This document shows, in pieces, positions 9,418 through 18,418 of a stretch of DNA of 64,000 nucleotides. The translations under genes were made by a program, and so were the position numbers. The number at the start of each line of letters is the position of its first letter. Position 1 is the first letter of the stretch. Below the pieces are notes generated by a model. That model saw only the letters and a program-made list of their open reading frames with translations, was not told the DNA's origin and ran no database searches. Origin of the DNA: DATFDN01 sp963818885 (GTDB taxonomy: Bacteria; Pseudomonadota; Alphaproteobacteria; Acetobacterales; Acetobacteraceae); contig CAWFTP010000004.1 of assembly GCA_963818885.1 (NCBI GenBank), forward strand, positions 576,738 through 640,737, written 5' to 3'.

Positions 9418-9649
9418 CTCGCGCCTTCCTTATTGAGATGATCCGAATGGCGTCACCTCGATGGGTGAACACGGCGGTGACATGGACATCCTCGATCATC
9501 CCCACCGCTAACCAGCGCTGCTCGTCATCCACCGTTCGCGCTTGTTCGAGCAGGTGCGGGCTTCCGAAGATGAGGTCGGCATCCAGGAAGTCGATGTCGT
9601 GCTTCTCCAAATTCCTGCGACGCTTGTTCTCATCCCATTCGAATTCCAT
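9377..9649 (-). CDS. brnT: BrnT-type ribonuclease toxin
   Basis: A 90-residue protein starting MEFEWDENKRRRNLEKHDID, the hallmark BrnT N terminus. It has the RelE-like core and ends with IRIISIRKARDAERRKYQE. BrnT cleaves RNA and inhibits translation when free of BrnA. The start at 9649 is chosen because EFEWDENK is the usual beginning; the frame extends to 9670. The pair is intact and lies between zapE and mdh, where it interrupts an otherwise conserved order, so it was probably acquired. Confidence 0.88.
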   Translation of the reverse strand: MEFEWDENKRRRNLEKHDIDFLDADLIFGSPHLLEQARTVDDEQRWLAVGMIEDVHVTAVFTHRGDAIRIISIRKARDAERRKYQEVFRR

Positions 9650-9706
9650 CGCGTAGCGCCCGGCTCCCAAGATCGCGCTTTGGGTGCCCCACGCATCTAC
9701 TGGATG

Positions 9707-9725
9707 TATTTACCATTCGTAAATA
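9707..9725. promoter_or_regulatory. Palindromic operator candidate for brnTA
   Basis: TATTTAC, five-base spacer, GTAAATA: a perfect AT-rich inverted repeat in GC-rich surroundings, 58 bases upstream of the brnT start. Its position fits autorepression by the BrnTA complex. Binding is inferred, not shown. Confidence 0.5.
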
Positions 9726-9897
9726 TCAAGACTGCGGCCTCAGCGCAAGCGTGGCCAATCGTTTGCGGCTCGCGGAAGCTAGCATGGCGATATCCGCTCG
9801 CCTTGCCCGCCGGGAACCATTGGGCTAGCAAACGGGCGCGTCGCGGACGCCCCTCCCGTGGCACGCTCGCGAGCATTCTTCCGTCACGAGGATCCCC

Positions 9898-10851
9898 ATG
9901 GCCCGCAACAAGATTGCCCTCATCGGCGCCGGCAATATTGGCGGCACGCTTGCCCATCTGGTCGGACTGAAGGAATTGGGGGACGTCGCGCTGTTCGACG
10001 TGTTCGGCGGGGTGGCGGCGGGCAAGGCGCTCGACCTGATGCAGTCCGGCCCCGTCGAGGGGTTCGACGCTATGATGACGGGCGGCTCGGACTACGCGGC
10101 GATCGCCGGCGCCGATGTGGTGATCGTCACCGCAGGCTTCCCGCGCACGCCCGGCATGTCGCGCGATGACCTGATCGGCAAGAACGCCGGGGTGATCGCG
10201 CAGGTCGCCGACGGCATCAAGACGCACTGCCCGAATGCGTTCGTCATCGTCATCACCAATCCGCTCGACGCGATGGTCTGGGTGATGAAGGAGAAGTCGG
10301 GGCTGCCGGCGAACCGGGTGGTCGGGATGGCGGGCGTGCTCGACAGCTCCCGCTTCCGCCTGTTCCTCGCCCGTGAGCTAAACGTGTCGGTCGAGGACGT
10401 GACCGCCTTCGTGCTGGGCGGGCATGGCGATTCCATGGTGCCGCTGACGCGCTACTCGACGGTAGCCGGCATTCCGATTCCCGACCTCATCAAGATGGGC
10501 TGGACGACGCAGGCGAAGATCGACGCGATCGTCACCCGGACGGCGAACGGCGGCGGGGAGATCGTCAAGCTGCTGGAGCGGGGCAGCGCCTTCTATGCGC
10601 CCGCGTCGGCGGCGATCGCCATGGCGGAGAGCTACCTCAAGGACAAGCGCCGGGTGCTGCCCTGCGCGGCGTACCTCAACGGCGAGTACGGCATCCGCGA
10701 CCTCTATGTCGGCGTGCCGGTGGTGATCGGCGCCAACGGGGTGGAGCGGATCGTCGAGATCGAGCTCGACCCGCGGGAGAAGGCGGCGTTCGACAAATCC
10801 TGCGCCGCGGTAAGGGAGCTGATCGAGGCGTCCAAGCAGCTGGTCGGGTAG
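9898..10851 (+). CDS. mdh: Malate dehydrogenase
   Basis: Catalyses NAD-dependent malate/oxaloacetate interconversion in the TCA cycle. The NAD-binding G10-A-G-N-I-G-G15 opens the protein. The substrate Arg pair lies in GFPRTPGMSRDDL, ITNPLDAMV is conserved, and the catalytic pair is D149 with H176 (GGHGDSMVP). At 317 residues it belongs to the LDH-like MDH type usual in Alphaproteobacteria. ACGAGGA precedes the ATG at good distance. It leads the operon: sucC starts four bases after the stop, so one transcript likely covers mdh-sucC-sucD. Confidence 0.97.
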   Translation: MARNKIALIGAGNIGGTLAHLVGLKELGDVALFDVFGGVAAGKALDLMQSGPVEGFDAMMTGGSDYAAIAGADVVIVTAGFPRTPGMSRDDLIGKNAGVIAQVADGIKTHCPNAFVIVITNPLDAMVWVMKEKSGLPANRVVGMAGVLDSSRFRLFLARELNVSVEDVTAFVLGGHGDSMVPLTRYSTVAGIPIPDLIKMGWTTQAKIDAIVTRTANGGGEIVKLLERGSAFYAPASAAIAMAESYLKDKRRVLPCAAYLNGEYGIRDLYVGVPVVIGANGVERIVEIELDPREKAAFDKSCAAVRELIEASKQLVG

Positions 10852-10855
10852 CGCG

Positions 10856-12052
10856 ATGAACATCCACGAGTATCAGGCGAAGGAGCTGCTGCGCGGCTAT
10901 GGCGTCGCCGTGGCGGAGGGTCATGTGGCCTGGACGCCAGATGAGGCGGTGGCGGCGGCAGGCAAGCTGCCCGGGCCGGTGTTCGTCGTGAAGGCGCAGA
11001 TCCATGCGGGCGGGCGGGGTGCCGGGCGCTTCGCCAACGACTCGAACGGGAAGGGCGGCGTGCGGATCACCCGCTCGGCCGAGGAAGCGCGCGCCGCTGC
11101 CGAGGCGATGATCGGGCGCGTGCTGGTAACCAAGCAGACCGGCCCCGCCGGGCGGAAGGTACATCGGGTCTATGTCGAGGCCGGCAGCGACATCGCCCGC
11201 GAGCTCTATCTCTCGCTTCTGGTGGACCGGAACTCCGGACGCATCATGGTGATGGCGTCCTCAGAAGGCGGCATGGAGATCGAGGAGGTGGCGGCGCACA
11301 GCCCCGAGAAGATCCTGCGCGTGACCGTCGACCCGGCGACCGGCATCCAGGGCTTTCACGCCCGCCGCCTCGCGTTCGGCCTCGGGCTGACCGGCAAGCA
11401 GGTCGGCGCCTTCGCGCGCTTCGTCGACGCCATGTACCGAGCCTTCGTGGGTCTCGATTGCGGGATCGTCGAGATCAACCCGCTCGTCGTGACGGCCGCG
11501 GGCGAGGTGCTGGCGCTCGATGCCAAGATGAGCTTTGACGACAGCGCGCTGTTTCGCCATCCGGAGCTCGAGAAGCTGCGCGACGAATCCGAGGAGGACC
11601 CAAAGGAGCTGGAGGCGAGCCGGCACGGACTAAACTACATCGCGCTGGACGGCACGATCGGCTGCATGGTGAACGGCGCCGGGCTCGCGATGGCGACCAT
11701 GGACATCATCAAGCTCTACGGCTCGGCGCCGGCGAACTTCCTCGACGTCGGCGGCGGCGCGACCAAGGAGCGGGTGACGGCGGCGTTCAAGATCATCCTG
11801 TCCGATCCGAACGTCGAGGGCATCCTGGTCAACATCTTCGGCGGCATCATGCGCTGCGACGTGATCGCGGAAGGCGTGGTCGCGGCGGCGCGGGAGGTGA
11901 AGCTCTCGGTCCCGCTTGTCGTGCGGCTGGAAGGGACCAACGTCGATCTGGGCAAGGAAATCCTGGCCAAGTCCGGCCTGCCGATCATCGCCGCCGACAA
12001 TCTCGCCGACGCCGCCGAGAAGGTGGTCAAGGCGGTGGCGGAGGCAGCCTGA
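10856..12052 (+). CDS. sucC: Succinyl-CoA synthetase, beta subunit
   Basis: The ATP-grasp subunit that binds nucleotide and, with SucD, converts succinyl-CoA to succinate with substrate-level phosphorylation. MNIHEYQAKELLRGYGVAVA is the family start, VKAQIHAGGRGAGRF the grasp loop, and IVEINPLVVT with ALDAKMSFDD supply metal ligands. GGATKERVTAAF and NIFGGIMRCDVIAEG are in the C-terminal ligase domain. At 398 residues it is full length. The stop overlaps the sucD start by one base (TGATG). Confidence 0.97.
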   Translation: MNIHEYQAKELLRGYGVAVAEGHVAWTPDEAVAAAGKLPGPVFVVKAQIHAGGRGAGRFANDSNGKGGVRITRSAEEARAAAEAMIGRVLVTKQTGPAGRKVHRVYVEAGSDIARELYLSLLVDRNSGRIMVMASSEGGMEIEEVAAHSPEKILRVTVDPATGIQGFHARRLAFGLGLTGKQVGAFARFVDAMYRAFVGLDCGIVEINPLVVTAAGEVLALDAKMSFDDSALFRHPELEKLRDESEEDPKELEASRHGLNYIALDGTIGCMVNGAGLAMATMDIIKLYGSAPANFLDVGGGATKERVTAAFKIILSDPNVEGILVNIFGGIMRCDVIAEGVVAAAREVKLSVPLVVRLEGTNVDLGKEILAKSGLPIIAADNLADAAEKVVKAVAEAA

Positions 12053-12927
12053 TGGCGATCCTGGTCGACGCGAATACCCGTGTGATCACCCAGGGCTTCA
12101 CCGGGGCCCAGGGCACGTTCCACTCCGAGCAGGCGATCGCCTACGGCACCAAGGTCGTGGGCGGGGTGACGCCCGGCAAGGGCGGCAGCCGGCATCTCGA
12201 ATTGCCGGTGTTCGACACGGTGATGCAGGCGCGGGAGGCGACGGACGCGACGGCAACCGGCATCTATGTGCCGCCCCCCTTCGCGGCGGATGCGATCCTG
12301 GAGGCGATCGACGCCGAGATCCCGCTCATCGTCTGCATCACCGAGGGCATACCCGTCCTCGACATGGTGCGGGTGAAGCGGGCACTGAGCGGGTCTTCCT
12401 CTCGCCTGATCGGGCCGAACTGCCCGGGCGTCATCACGCCCGACGCATGCAAGATCGGGATCATGCCAGGCCATATCCATCGGCGCGGCTCGGTCGGCAT
12501 CGTCTCGCGATCGGGGACGCTGACTTACGAGGCGGTGGCGCAGACCACGGCGGCCGGACTCGGGCAGAGCAGCTGCGTCGGCATCGGCGGCGACCCTGTG
12601 AAGGGCACCGACTTCATCGAAGTACTGGAGATGTTCCTCGCCGATCCCGAGACACAGCAGATCGTGCTGATCGGCGAGATCGGCGGCCAAAGCGAGATCG
12701 ACGCCGCCGAGTTCCTCGCCCGCAGCAACGTCAAGAAGCCGACGGTCGGCTTTATCGCCGGCGCGACCGCGCCGCCGGGCCGGCGCATGGGCCACGCAGG
12801 CGCCGTCATCAGCGGCGGGCGGGACACCGCGGCGGCGAAGATGGACGCGTTGCGCGCGGCGGGCGTGCATGTCGCGGAGAGCCCGGCGGCGCTGGGGAGC
12901 ACCATGGTGGAGGTTCTACGGGGATAG
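12052..12927 (+). CDS. sucD: Succinyl-CoA synthetase, alpha subunit
   Basis: The CoA-binding subunit carrying the phosphorylated histidine, partner of SucC. QGFTGAQGTFHSEQAI is the CoA-binding loop, GPNCPGVITP is conserved, and the active-site His lies in RMGHAGAVISGG near residue 250. At 291 residues it is normal. It overlaps sucC by one base; the next gene, sucA, follows after 194 bases, so sucA may have its own promoter. Confidence 0.97.
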   Translation: MAILVDANTRVITQGFTGAQGTFHSEQAIAYGTKVVGGVTPGKGGSRHLELPVFDTVMQAREATDATATGIYVPPPFAADAILEAIDAEIPLIVCITEGIPVLDMVRVKRALSGSSSRLIGPNCPGVITPDACKIGIMPGHIHRRGSVGIVSRSGTLTYEAVAQTTAAGLGQSSCVGIGGDPVKGTDFIEVLEMFLADPETQQIVLIGEIGGQSEIDAAEFLARSNVKKPTVGFIAGATAPPGRRMGHAGAVISGGRDTAAAKMDALRAAGVHVAESPAALGSTMVEVLRG

Positions 12928-13052
12928 GTTTAGGGACCACCTCGGCCATCCGCTGCCCGCGCCGCTGCGGCGTGTACCTATGCAACGCCATCAACCCAGT
13001 GCGCTATCGGTCAGACTCTCGTAACCACGTGACCCGCATTATCTAGCAGCCG

Positions 13053-13087
13053 AACCCGCCCCTCCTCCCCGGATGCAGAGGCGGGTT
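13053..13087. terminator. Weak hairpin between sucD and sucA
   Basis: AACCCGCC pairs with GGCGGGTT over a 19-base loop, followed by only TTT. It could be an attenuating or terminating hairpin in the 194-base gap, or simply a structured leader for sucA. The evidence is only the inverted repeat. Confidence 0.3.
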
Positions 13088-13121
13088 TGCGCGTGGGCGG
13101 CAGACATGGGAAGGCACCCGC

Positions 13122-15956
13122 ATGGCAGGGATCGATATCCTCGGCTCGGCGTTTAGCGGCGCGAATGCTGCGTTCCTGGGCAATCTCTATGCCCGCTGGG
13201 CCAGCGATCCCGGCTCTGTCGATCGGAGCTTCGCCGACCTGTTCGGCGCGCTGAACGAGGAGTCTCGCGCCGTCCTTGAGGATTCGACCGGCGCTTCCTG
13301 GGCGCCGCGTCACGACGATCTACCCGCCCGCATCCCGGCGGCGGACGCCGGCATCGCGTCCCGGGCGGCAATCGTCCACAGCCTGCGGGCGCTGATGCTG
13401 ATCCGCAGCTATCGCGTGCGCGGCCATCTGGAGGCTCGCCTCGATCCGCTGGGCCTGGTCGTGCCGCCGCGCCATCCCGAACTCGACCCGGCGAGCTATG
13501 GTTTTACTGACGCCGACCTCGATCGGCCGATCTTCATCGACAACGTCCTTGGCCGCGAGACCGCGACCCTGCGCGAGATCGTCGCCATCCTGCGGGAAAC
13601 CTATTGCGGGCATGTCGGCGTCGAGTTCATGCACATTCAGGATCCCGGGCAGAAGGCTTGGATCCAGCAGAAGGTCGAGGGCGCGCCGTGGAAGACCGGG
13701 TTCGACGCCGAGGCCAAGCGGACCATTTTGCGCGAGCTGACCGAGGCTGAGGGATTCGAGGCGTTCTGCCAGCGTCGCTACGTCACCACGAAGCGGTTTG
13801 GGCTGGAGGGTGCGGAGGTCACCATCCCGGCAGTGGACGCGATCATCGCGACGGCGGCCGCGAGCGGAGTGAACGAGATCGCGATCGGCATGCCGCATCG
13901 CGGGCGGCTGAACACGCTCGTGAACATCGTGCAGAAGCCGCTGACCGCCGTGTTCAGCGAATTCGGCGGCGAGAGCTACAAGCCCGACGACGTGCAGGGC
14001 TCGGGCGACGTGAAATACCATCTCGGCACGTCCACCGACATCGACGCCGCCGGCCGTCCGGTCCACCTGTCGCTGCAACCCAACCCCTCGCATCTGGAGG
14101 CGGTCGATCCCGTCGTCGAGGGCAAAGTGCGTGCGCGTCAGGATCAGGCAGGAGACACCCAGGCGCGCCGCTCCGTCATGGCGATCCTGATGCACGGGGA
14201 CGCCGCCTTTGCCGGCCAGGGGCTGGTCTACGAGACGCTGGCGATGAGTCAGCTTATCGGCTACCGCACCGGCGGGACCGTGCATGTGATCGTGAACAAC
14301 CAGATCGGGTTCACGACCGTCCCGGCGCACGCCTATTCCGGCCTTTATTGCACCGATGTCGCCAAGGCGATCCAGGCGCCGATCCTGCATGTGAATGGCG
14401 ACGATCCGGAGGCGGTCGTCTTCTGCTCCCGGATGGTCGCCGAGTATCGGATGCGCTTCGGTGCCGACGTCGTGCTCGACATCGTCTGCTACCGTCGCCA
14501 TGGCCACAACGAGACGGACGAGCCCGCCTTCACCCAGCCGGTGATGTACCGCGCCATCGCCGCGCAGAAGACGACGCGCACGCTGTACGCCGAGCGCCTG
14601 GCGGCGGAGAACGTCGTTACCACCGACGAATCCAAGGCGATGTGGGACGAGTACGCCGCGAAGCTGGAAGCCGCGAACCAGGCGGCGCAATCCTATAAGC
14701 CCAACAAGGCCGATTGGCTGGAAGGTCACTGGTCGGGACTGTCCCGCCCGGAGGGCGAGCCGGAACACGCTGAATGCGCGACCGGCGTCGAGCCGGCTGT
14801 GCTGCGCCGCGTCGGGCTGTCGCTCGCCCGCGTGCCGGAGGCATTCCACCTCAACCCCAAGATCGCGCGTCAGCTCGACGCCAAGCGAAAGATGATCGAG
14901 ACCGGAGAGGGCATCGATTGGGCGACCGGCGAGGCGCTCGCCTTTGGCACGCTGTTGCTGGAAGGGCACCGCGTCCGGCTTTCGGGCGAGGACACGCAGC
15001 GCGGCACGTTCAGCCAGCGGCACGCGGTGCTGATCGACCAGGAGAGCCAGAACGAATACGTCCCGCTGAACAACATCGCGCCCGACCAGACGCGGATCGA
15101 GATCTACAACTCACTGCTATCGGAAGCCGGCGTGCTCGGCTTCGAATACGGCTACTCGCTCGCCGATCCGCGCACGCTGGTGCTATGGGAGGCGCAGTTC
15201 GGCGATTTCGCCAACGGCGCGCAGGTCATCATCGACCAGTTCCTGGCGAGCGGGGAGACCAAGTGGCTGCGCATGTCTGGCCTCACCCTGCTGCTGCCGC
15301 ATGGCTACGAGGGGCAAGGGCCCGAGCACTCCTCGGCCCGCATGGAGCGATATCTGCAGCTCTGCGCCGAGCGCAACATGGCGGTCTGCAACCTGACCAC
15401 GCCCGCGAACTATTTCCACGCGCTGCGCCGCCAGTTGCGGCGCAACTTCCGCAAGCCGCTGGTCGTGTTCACGCCGAAATCGCTGCTGCGCCACAAGCTC
15501 GCGGTCTCGCCGCTCCACGAGATGGCGACCGGCAGCGCATTCCAGTTCGTCATCCCGGAGGTCGATCGCATCGCGCCGGACGAGGCCGTGCGGCGCGTCG
15601 TGCTCTGCACGGGGAAGGTCTACTACGACCTGCTCGCCGCGCGACGGGAGAGCGAGATCAACGACGTGGCGATCCTGCGGCTCGAGCAGATCTATCCCTT
15701 CCCGGAAAAGTCGCTCGGGAAGGCACTCGCGCCGTACCGCGATGCCGAGCTGGTCTGGTGCCAGGAGGAGCCGGAGAACAACGGCGCCTGGACGTTCGTC
15801 GACCGGCGCCTCGAGGCGGTGCTCGGCAGGCTGGACGGCATCGCGAAGCGGCCCCGCTATGTGGGCCGCGCCGCGGCTGCCAGCCCGGCGACCGGCACGG
15901 CGCGCACGCACGCGTCGGAGCAGGCTGCGCTCGTGACCGACGCATTGCGCGCGTAA
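13122..15956 (+). CDS. sucA: 2-oxoglutarate dehydrogenase E1 component
   Basis: The ThDP-dependent decarboxylase of the 2-oxoglutarate dehydrogenase complex, 944 residues. NAAFLGNLYARWASDPGSVD is the N-terminal E2-binding segment. IGMPHRGRLNTLVNI is in the active site, and the ThDP motif runs from about HGDAAFAGQG through VIVNNQIGFTT. DLTTPANY-like and PEHSSARMERYLQ elements are in the C-terminal half, ending with the usual VGRAAAASPATG. GGGAAGG precedes the ATG. sucB follows after ten bases, so E1 and E2 are cotranscribed. Confidence 0.97.
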   Translation: MAGIDILGSAFSGANAAFLGNLYARWASDPGSVDRSFADLFGALNEESRAVLEDSTGASWAPRHDDLPARIPAADAGIASRAAIVHSLRALMLIRSYRVRGHLEARLDPLGLVVPPRHPELDPASYGFTDADLDRPIFIDNVLGRETATLREIVAILRETYCGHVGVEFMHIQDPGQKAWIQQKVEGAPWKTGFDAEAKRTILRELTEAEGFEAFCQRRYVTTKRFGLEGAEVTIPAVDAIIATAAASGVNEIAIGMPHRGRLNTLVNIVQKPLTAVFSEFGGESYKPDDVQGSGDVKYHLGTSTDIDAAGRPVHLSLQPNPSHLEAVDPVVEGKVRARQDQAGDTQARRSVMAILMHGDAAFAGQGLVYETLAMSQLIGYRTGGTVHVIVNNQIGFTTVPAHAYSGLYCTDVAKAIQAPILHVNGDDPEAVVFCSRMVAEYRMRFGADVVLDIVCYRRHGHNETDEPAFTQPVMYRAIAAQKTTRTLYAERLAAENVVTTDESKAMWDEYAAKLEAANQAAQSYKPNKADWLEGHWSGLSRPEGEPEHAECATGVEPAVLRRVGLSLARVPEAFHLNPKIARQLDAKRKMIETGEGIDWATGEALAFGTLLLEGHRVRLSGEDTQRGTFSQRHAVLIDQESQNEYVPLNNIAPDQTRIEIYNSLLSEAGVLGFEYGYSLADPRTLVLWEAQFGDFANGAQVIIDQFLASGETKWLRMSGLTLLLPHGYEGQGPEHSSARMERYLQLCAERNMAVCNLTTPANYFHALRRQLRRNFRKPLVVFTPKSLLRHKLAVSPLHEMATGSAFQFVIPEVDRIAPDEAVRRVVLCTGKVYYDLLAARRESEINDVAILRLEQIYPFPEKSLGKALAPYRDAELVWCQEEPENNGAWTFVDRRLEAVLGRLDGIAKRPRYVGRAAAASPATGTARTHASEQAALVTDALRA

Positions 15957-15966
15957 GGGGAGGAGG

Positions 15967-17232
15967 ATGGCCACCGAGATCAAGGTGCCCGCCTTGGGCG
16001 AGAGCGTGACCAGCGCCACAGTAGCGCGCTGGCTGAAGCATGCGGGCGATTCGGTCGCCGCCGACGAGCCGCTGGTGGAACTGGAGACCGACAAGGTCAC
16101 CGTCGAGGTGAACGCACCCAACGCCGGCGTGCTGTCGACGATTAGCGCCCAGGAGGGGGCTGAGGTGGAGGTGGGTACTGTGCTCGCGCTGCTGGACGGT
16201 GCCGGCGCCTCGGCGGCGGCGAAGCCCGCCGCGCCGCCGGCACCCGCGCCTGCCCCGGAACCAGCGCCGCGCGCGGCCGCCAATCCCCCGCCCGGCATCA
16301 ACCCGCCGCCGCGTCCGCTCGGTCCCGTCGCGCGTCCTGCCGCGCTTCCTGCGTCGCCTCCGCCGATGCCCTCGGCCGCGAAGCTGATGGAGGAGCAGCA
16401 CGTCGCGCCGGCCGAAGTCTCCGGCACCGGCAGGGACGGGCGGGTGACGAAGGGCGATGTGCTCGCCTTCATCAACCGCCCAGCTCCCCTGCCAGTGGCG
16501 CCGGTGGCGAAGGCCCCGCGCGAGGCGGACGCGCGCGAAGAGCGCGTCCGCATGACGCGCCTGAGGCGCACCATCGCGACGCGCCTGAAGGAGGCACAGA
16601 ACACCGCGGCGATGCTGACCACCTTCAACGAGGTGGATATGAGCGCGGTGATGGCGCTGCGCCGCGAGTACCGGGAGGCGTTCGAGAAGCGCCACGACGG
16701 CACGCGGCTGGGCTTCATGGGCTTCTTCGTGCGCGCCTGCGTCGCCGCGCTTCGCGAGTTCCCGGCGGTGAACGCGGAGATCGACGGCGAGGACATCGTC
16801 TATCATCGCTACGTCAACATGGGCATTGCGGTGGGCGGGGCGAGCGGCCTCGTCGTGCCGGTGATCCGCGATGCCGACCAGATGGACCTCGCCGCGATCG
16901 AGCGCGCCGTCGCCGATTTCGGCCGCCGGGCGCGCGACGGCGCGCTGAAGCTTGATGAGCTGGCGGGCGGCACGTTCAGCATCACCAATGGCGGCGTGTA
17001 TGGCTCGCTGATGTCGACCCCGATCCTCAACCCGCCGCAATCGGCGATCCTGGGAATGCACAAGATCCAGGAGAGGCCGGTGGCCATCGGCGGCAAGGTG
17101 GAGGTGCGACCGATGATGTACCTCGCCCTGGGCTACGACCACCGCATCATCGACGGCTCCGAGGCGGTGTCGTTCCTGGTGCGGGTGAAGGAGTGCGTCG
17201 AGGACCCGCGCCGGCTGCTGCTGGGGGTGTGA
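15967..17232 (+). CDS. sucB: Dihydrolipoyllysine-residue succinyltransferase (E2)
   Basis: The core of the 2-oxoglutarate dehydrogenase complex. Residues 1-78 are a lipoyl domain with K43 (ETDKVTVEV) as the lipoylation site. A Pro/Ala-rich linker runs to about 134 and a peripheral-subunit-binding domain spans about 135-169 (SGTGRDGRVTKGDVLAF). The acyltransferase domain follows to residue 421, with H392 and D396 in YDHRIIDG. A strong GGGGAGGAGG site precedes the start. The natural next gene, lpd (E3), is separated here by a 1.1-kb nuclease cassette. Confidence 0.97.
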   Translation: MATEIKVPALGESVTSATVARWLKHAGDSVAADEPLVELETDKVTVEVNAPNAGVLSTISAQEGAEVEVGTVLALLDGAGASAAAKPAAPPAPAPAPEPAPRAAANPPPGINPPPRPLGPVARPAALPASPPPMPSAAKLMEEQHVAPAEVSGTGRDGRVTKGDVLAFINRPAPLPVAPVAKAPREADAREERVRMTRLRRTIATRLKEAQNTAAMLTTFNEVDMSAVMALRREYREAFEKRHDGTRLGFMGFFVRACVAALREFPAVNAEIDGEDIVYHRYVNMGIAVGGASGLVVPVIRDADQMDLAAIERAVADFGRRARDGALKLDELAGGTFSITNGGVYGSLMSTPILNPPQSAILGMHKIQERPVAIGGKVEVRPMMYLALGYDHRIIDGSEAVSFLVRVKECVEDPRRLLLGV

Positions 17233-17286
17233 TTGCAAAGGGAAACCAAATAAGCACGTGACGGATGCGAACGCTGGACAATTCGC

Positions 17287-17727
17287 ATGAGTCGTGGTCC
17301 CCGGGCTGCCCGCGAACGACAGGATCCGCCGCTCTTCGAGGTCTGCGTTCATGGGCAGCCCGTCTCGGCCCAGACGGGGAATCGCCAGGCTTTGCAAGCA
17401 TGGAAGAAGAGGATTCGCGAAGCTTGCCAAGCGGCTTGGCCCGGGCGAACCGCGATTGAGGAAAGGGCCATTATCCGTGTGACGCACTACTATGAATCGC
17501 GGATCGGGGACGTGGACAACCTGATCAAGCCGATTCAGGATGCCTTGCAAGGCATTGCTTACTTGAATGACCGGCAGATCGATGAGATGATCGGCAACCG
17601 CAGAAACATCAACGGATCGTTCAGGGTAAGGCATATGTCGCCATCGCTGGCGATGGCGTTCAGCGATGGGCGGCAATTCGTGCACATCCGCATATGGCAG
17701 AGCCGGAAGCATAAGGAGCTTGGCTGA
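17287..17727 (+). CDS. RusA-like Holliday junction resolvase
   Basis: A 146-residue protein with the RusA fold. The catalytic cluster D75-V-D77-N-L-I-K81, then D85 and D95 (LNDRQID), matches the essential aspartates and lysine of E. coli RusA. The N-terminal part (FEVCVHGQPVSAQT and AWKKRIREA) also fits. RusA enzymes resolve four-way DNA junctions and are usually phage-borne. Here it stands inside the sucB-lpd gap with no phage genes near. Base composition and codon choice are AT-richer than in the flanking operon, suggesting transfer. Its stop overlaps the next start (TGATG), so the two form a coupled pair. The ribosome-binding site is weak. Confidence 0.82.
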   Translation: MSRGPRAARERQDPPLFEVCVHGQPVSAQTGNRQALQAWKKRIREACQAAWPGRTAIEERAIIRVTHYYESRIGDVDNLIKPIQDALQGIAYLNDRQIDEMIGNRRNINGSFRVRHMSPSLAMAFSDGRQFVHIRIWQSRKHKELG

Positions 17728-18374
17728 TGCCCAGTGCTCGCGACAGAGCGGTAGAACTTCAACGTCAGCGCGTTGCCGCCGATTACGCGCGGCACGGCTA
17801 CAGCGTGATGCGCCCGAAATCTTCTGAGGGATTGCCTAGCTTCCTGCACGGTCACCGTCCGGACTTGATTGCAGAAAGCGCGGAAGAGCGTGTGATCATC
17901 GAGGTCAAAACCGCACATTCTTTGAAAGGGTCTAATGAACTGGCTGAACTTGCGTTGAGGATCGCAGGCGAACCGGGGTGGCGTTTCGAACTGGTTGCAG
18001 TGGCATCGGAGGGAGATGAGGCGGCAGCGGTACGCAACCCCCAATGGCTCGAATCCATGCTGTCGCGACAGTTCACGCAGGGTCAGGAAAAGCTCAAGGA
18101 TCTCTACCTTGTTGGAGTGCTCAGCTTTCTGATTCGGGGACTGGCAGAGCTGAGCCGGGTGAAGGTGTCGGAAAAGTCCGATCCTCGGATCGCGCGTGAG
18201 CTGGCGTTTCGGGGCGTGATATCACAGGAGGTACTCGACCGGGTTGAAGCCGCGCTCACCTGGCGAAACATGCTTATGCATAGCCGCCTGGATGGGCTGC
18301 CCAGCGAGAATAGGGCTGCGGAAATTAGCCAGCTATGTCGCGAGGTGATGCGGGCGGCTCGCGAGCCTGCGTGA
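17727..18374 (+). CDS. PD-(D/E)xK nuclease-like protein with C-terminal HEPN-type motif
   Basis: A 215-residue protein with two visible parts. Residues about 12-100 show a restriction-endonuclease-like core: P45-D46, then E59-V-K61 (VIIEVKT), spaced as in archaeal Holliday-junction-resolvase-like nucleases. The C-terminal half (about 115-210) is all helical and contains R180-NMLM-H185, the R-x4-H motif of HEPN ribonuclease or antitoxin domains. The combination implies DNA recognition or cleavage joined to a possible RNase or oligomerisation module. It is translationally coupled to the RusA-like gene. The fold assignments rest on short motifs; the biological role (defence, toxin-antitoxin, repair) is not known to me. 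Confidence 0.6.
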   Translation: MPSARDRAVELQRQRVAADYARHGYSVMRPKSSEGLPSFLHGHRPDLIAESAEERVIIEVKTAHSLKGSNELAELALRIAGEPGWRFELVAVASEGDEAAAVRNPQWLESMLSRQFTQGQEKLKDLYLVGVLSFLIRGLAELSRVKVSEKSDPRIARELAFRGVISQEVLDRVEAALTWRNMLMHSRLDGLPSENRAAEISQLCREVMRAAREPA

Positions 18375-18394
18375 ACTTGAACGAGGATTGAAAA

Positions 18395-18418
18395 ATGGCC
18401 TTCGAGAAGCCGGCGTGA
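18395..18418 (+). other. Seven-codon leader reading frame overlapping the lpd start
   Basis: CGAGGA lies seven bases before an ATG that opens a tiny frame (MAFEKPA, stop at 18416-18418). Its stop overlaps the GTG start of lpd as GTGA. The ribosome-binding site suits this ATG better than the lpd GTG, so lpd may be translated by re-initiation. It may instead be a scar of the cassette insertion or the result of a one-base error. Confidence 0.35.

Noticed and set aside
17287..18374. A prophage, because of the RusA-like gene
   Set aside because: No integrase, structural or lysis genes are near and the flanks are intact metabolic genes; a small cassette fits better.
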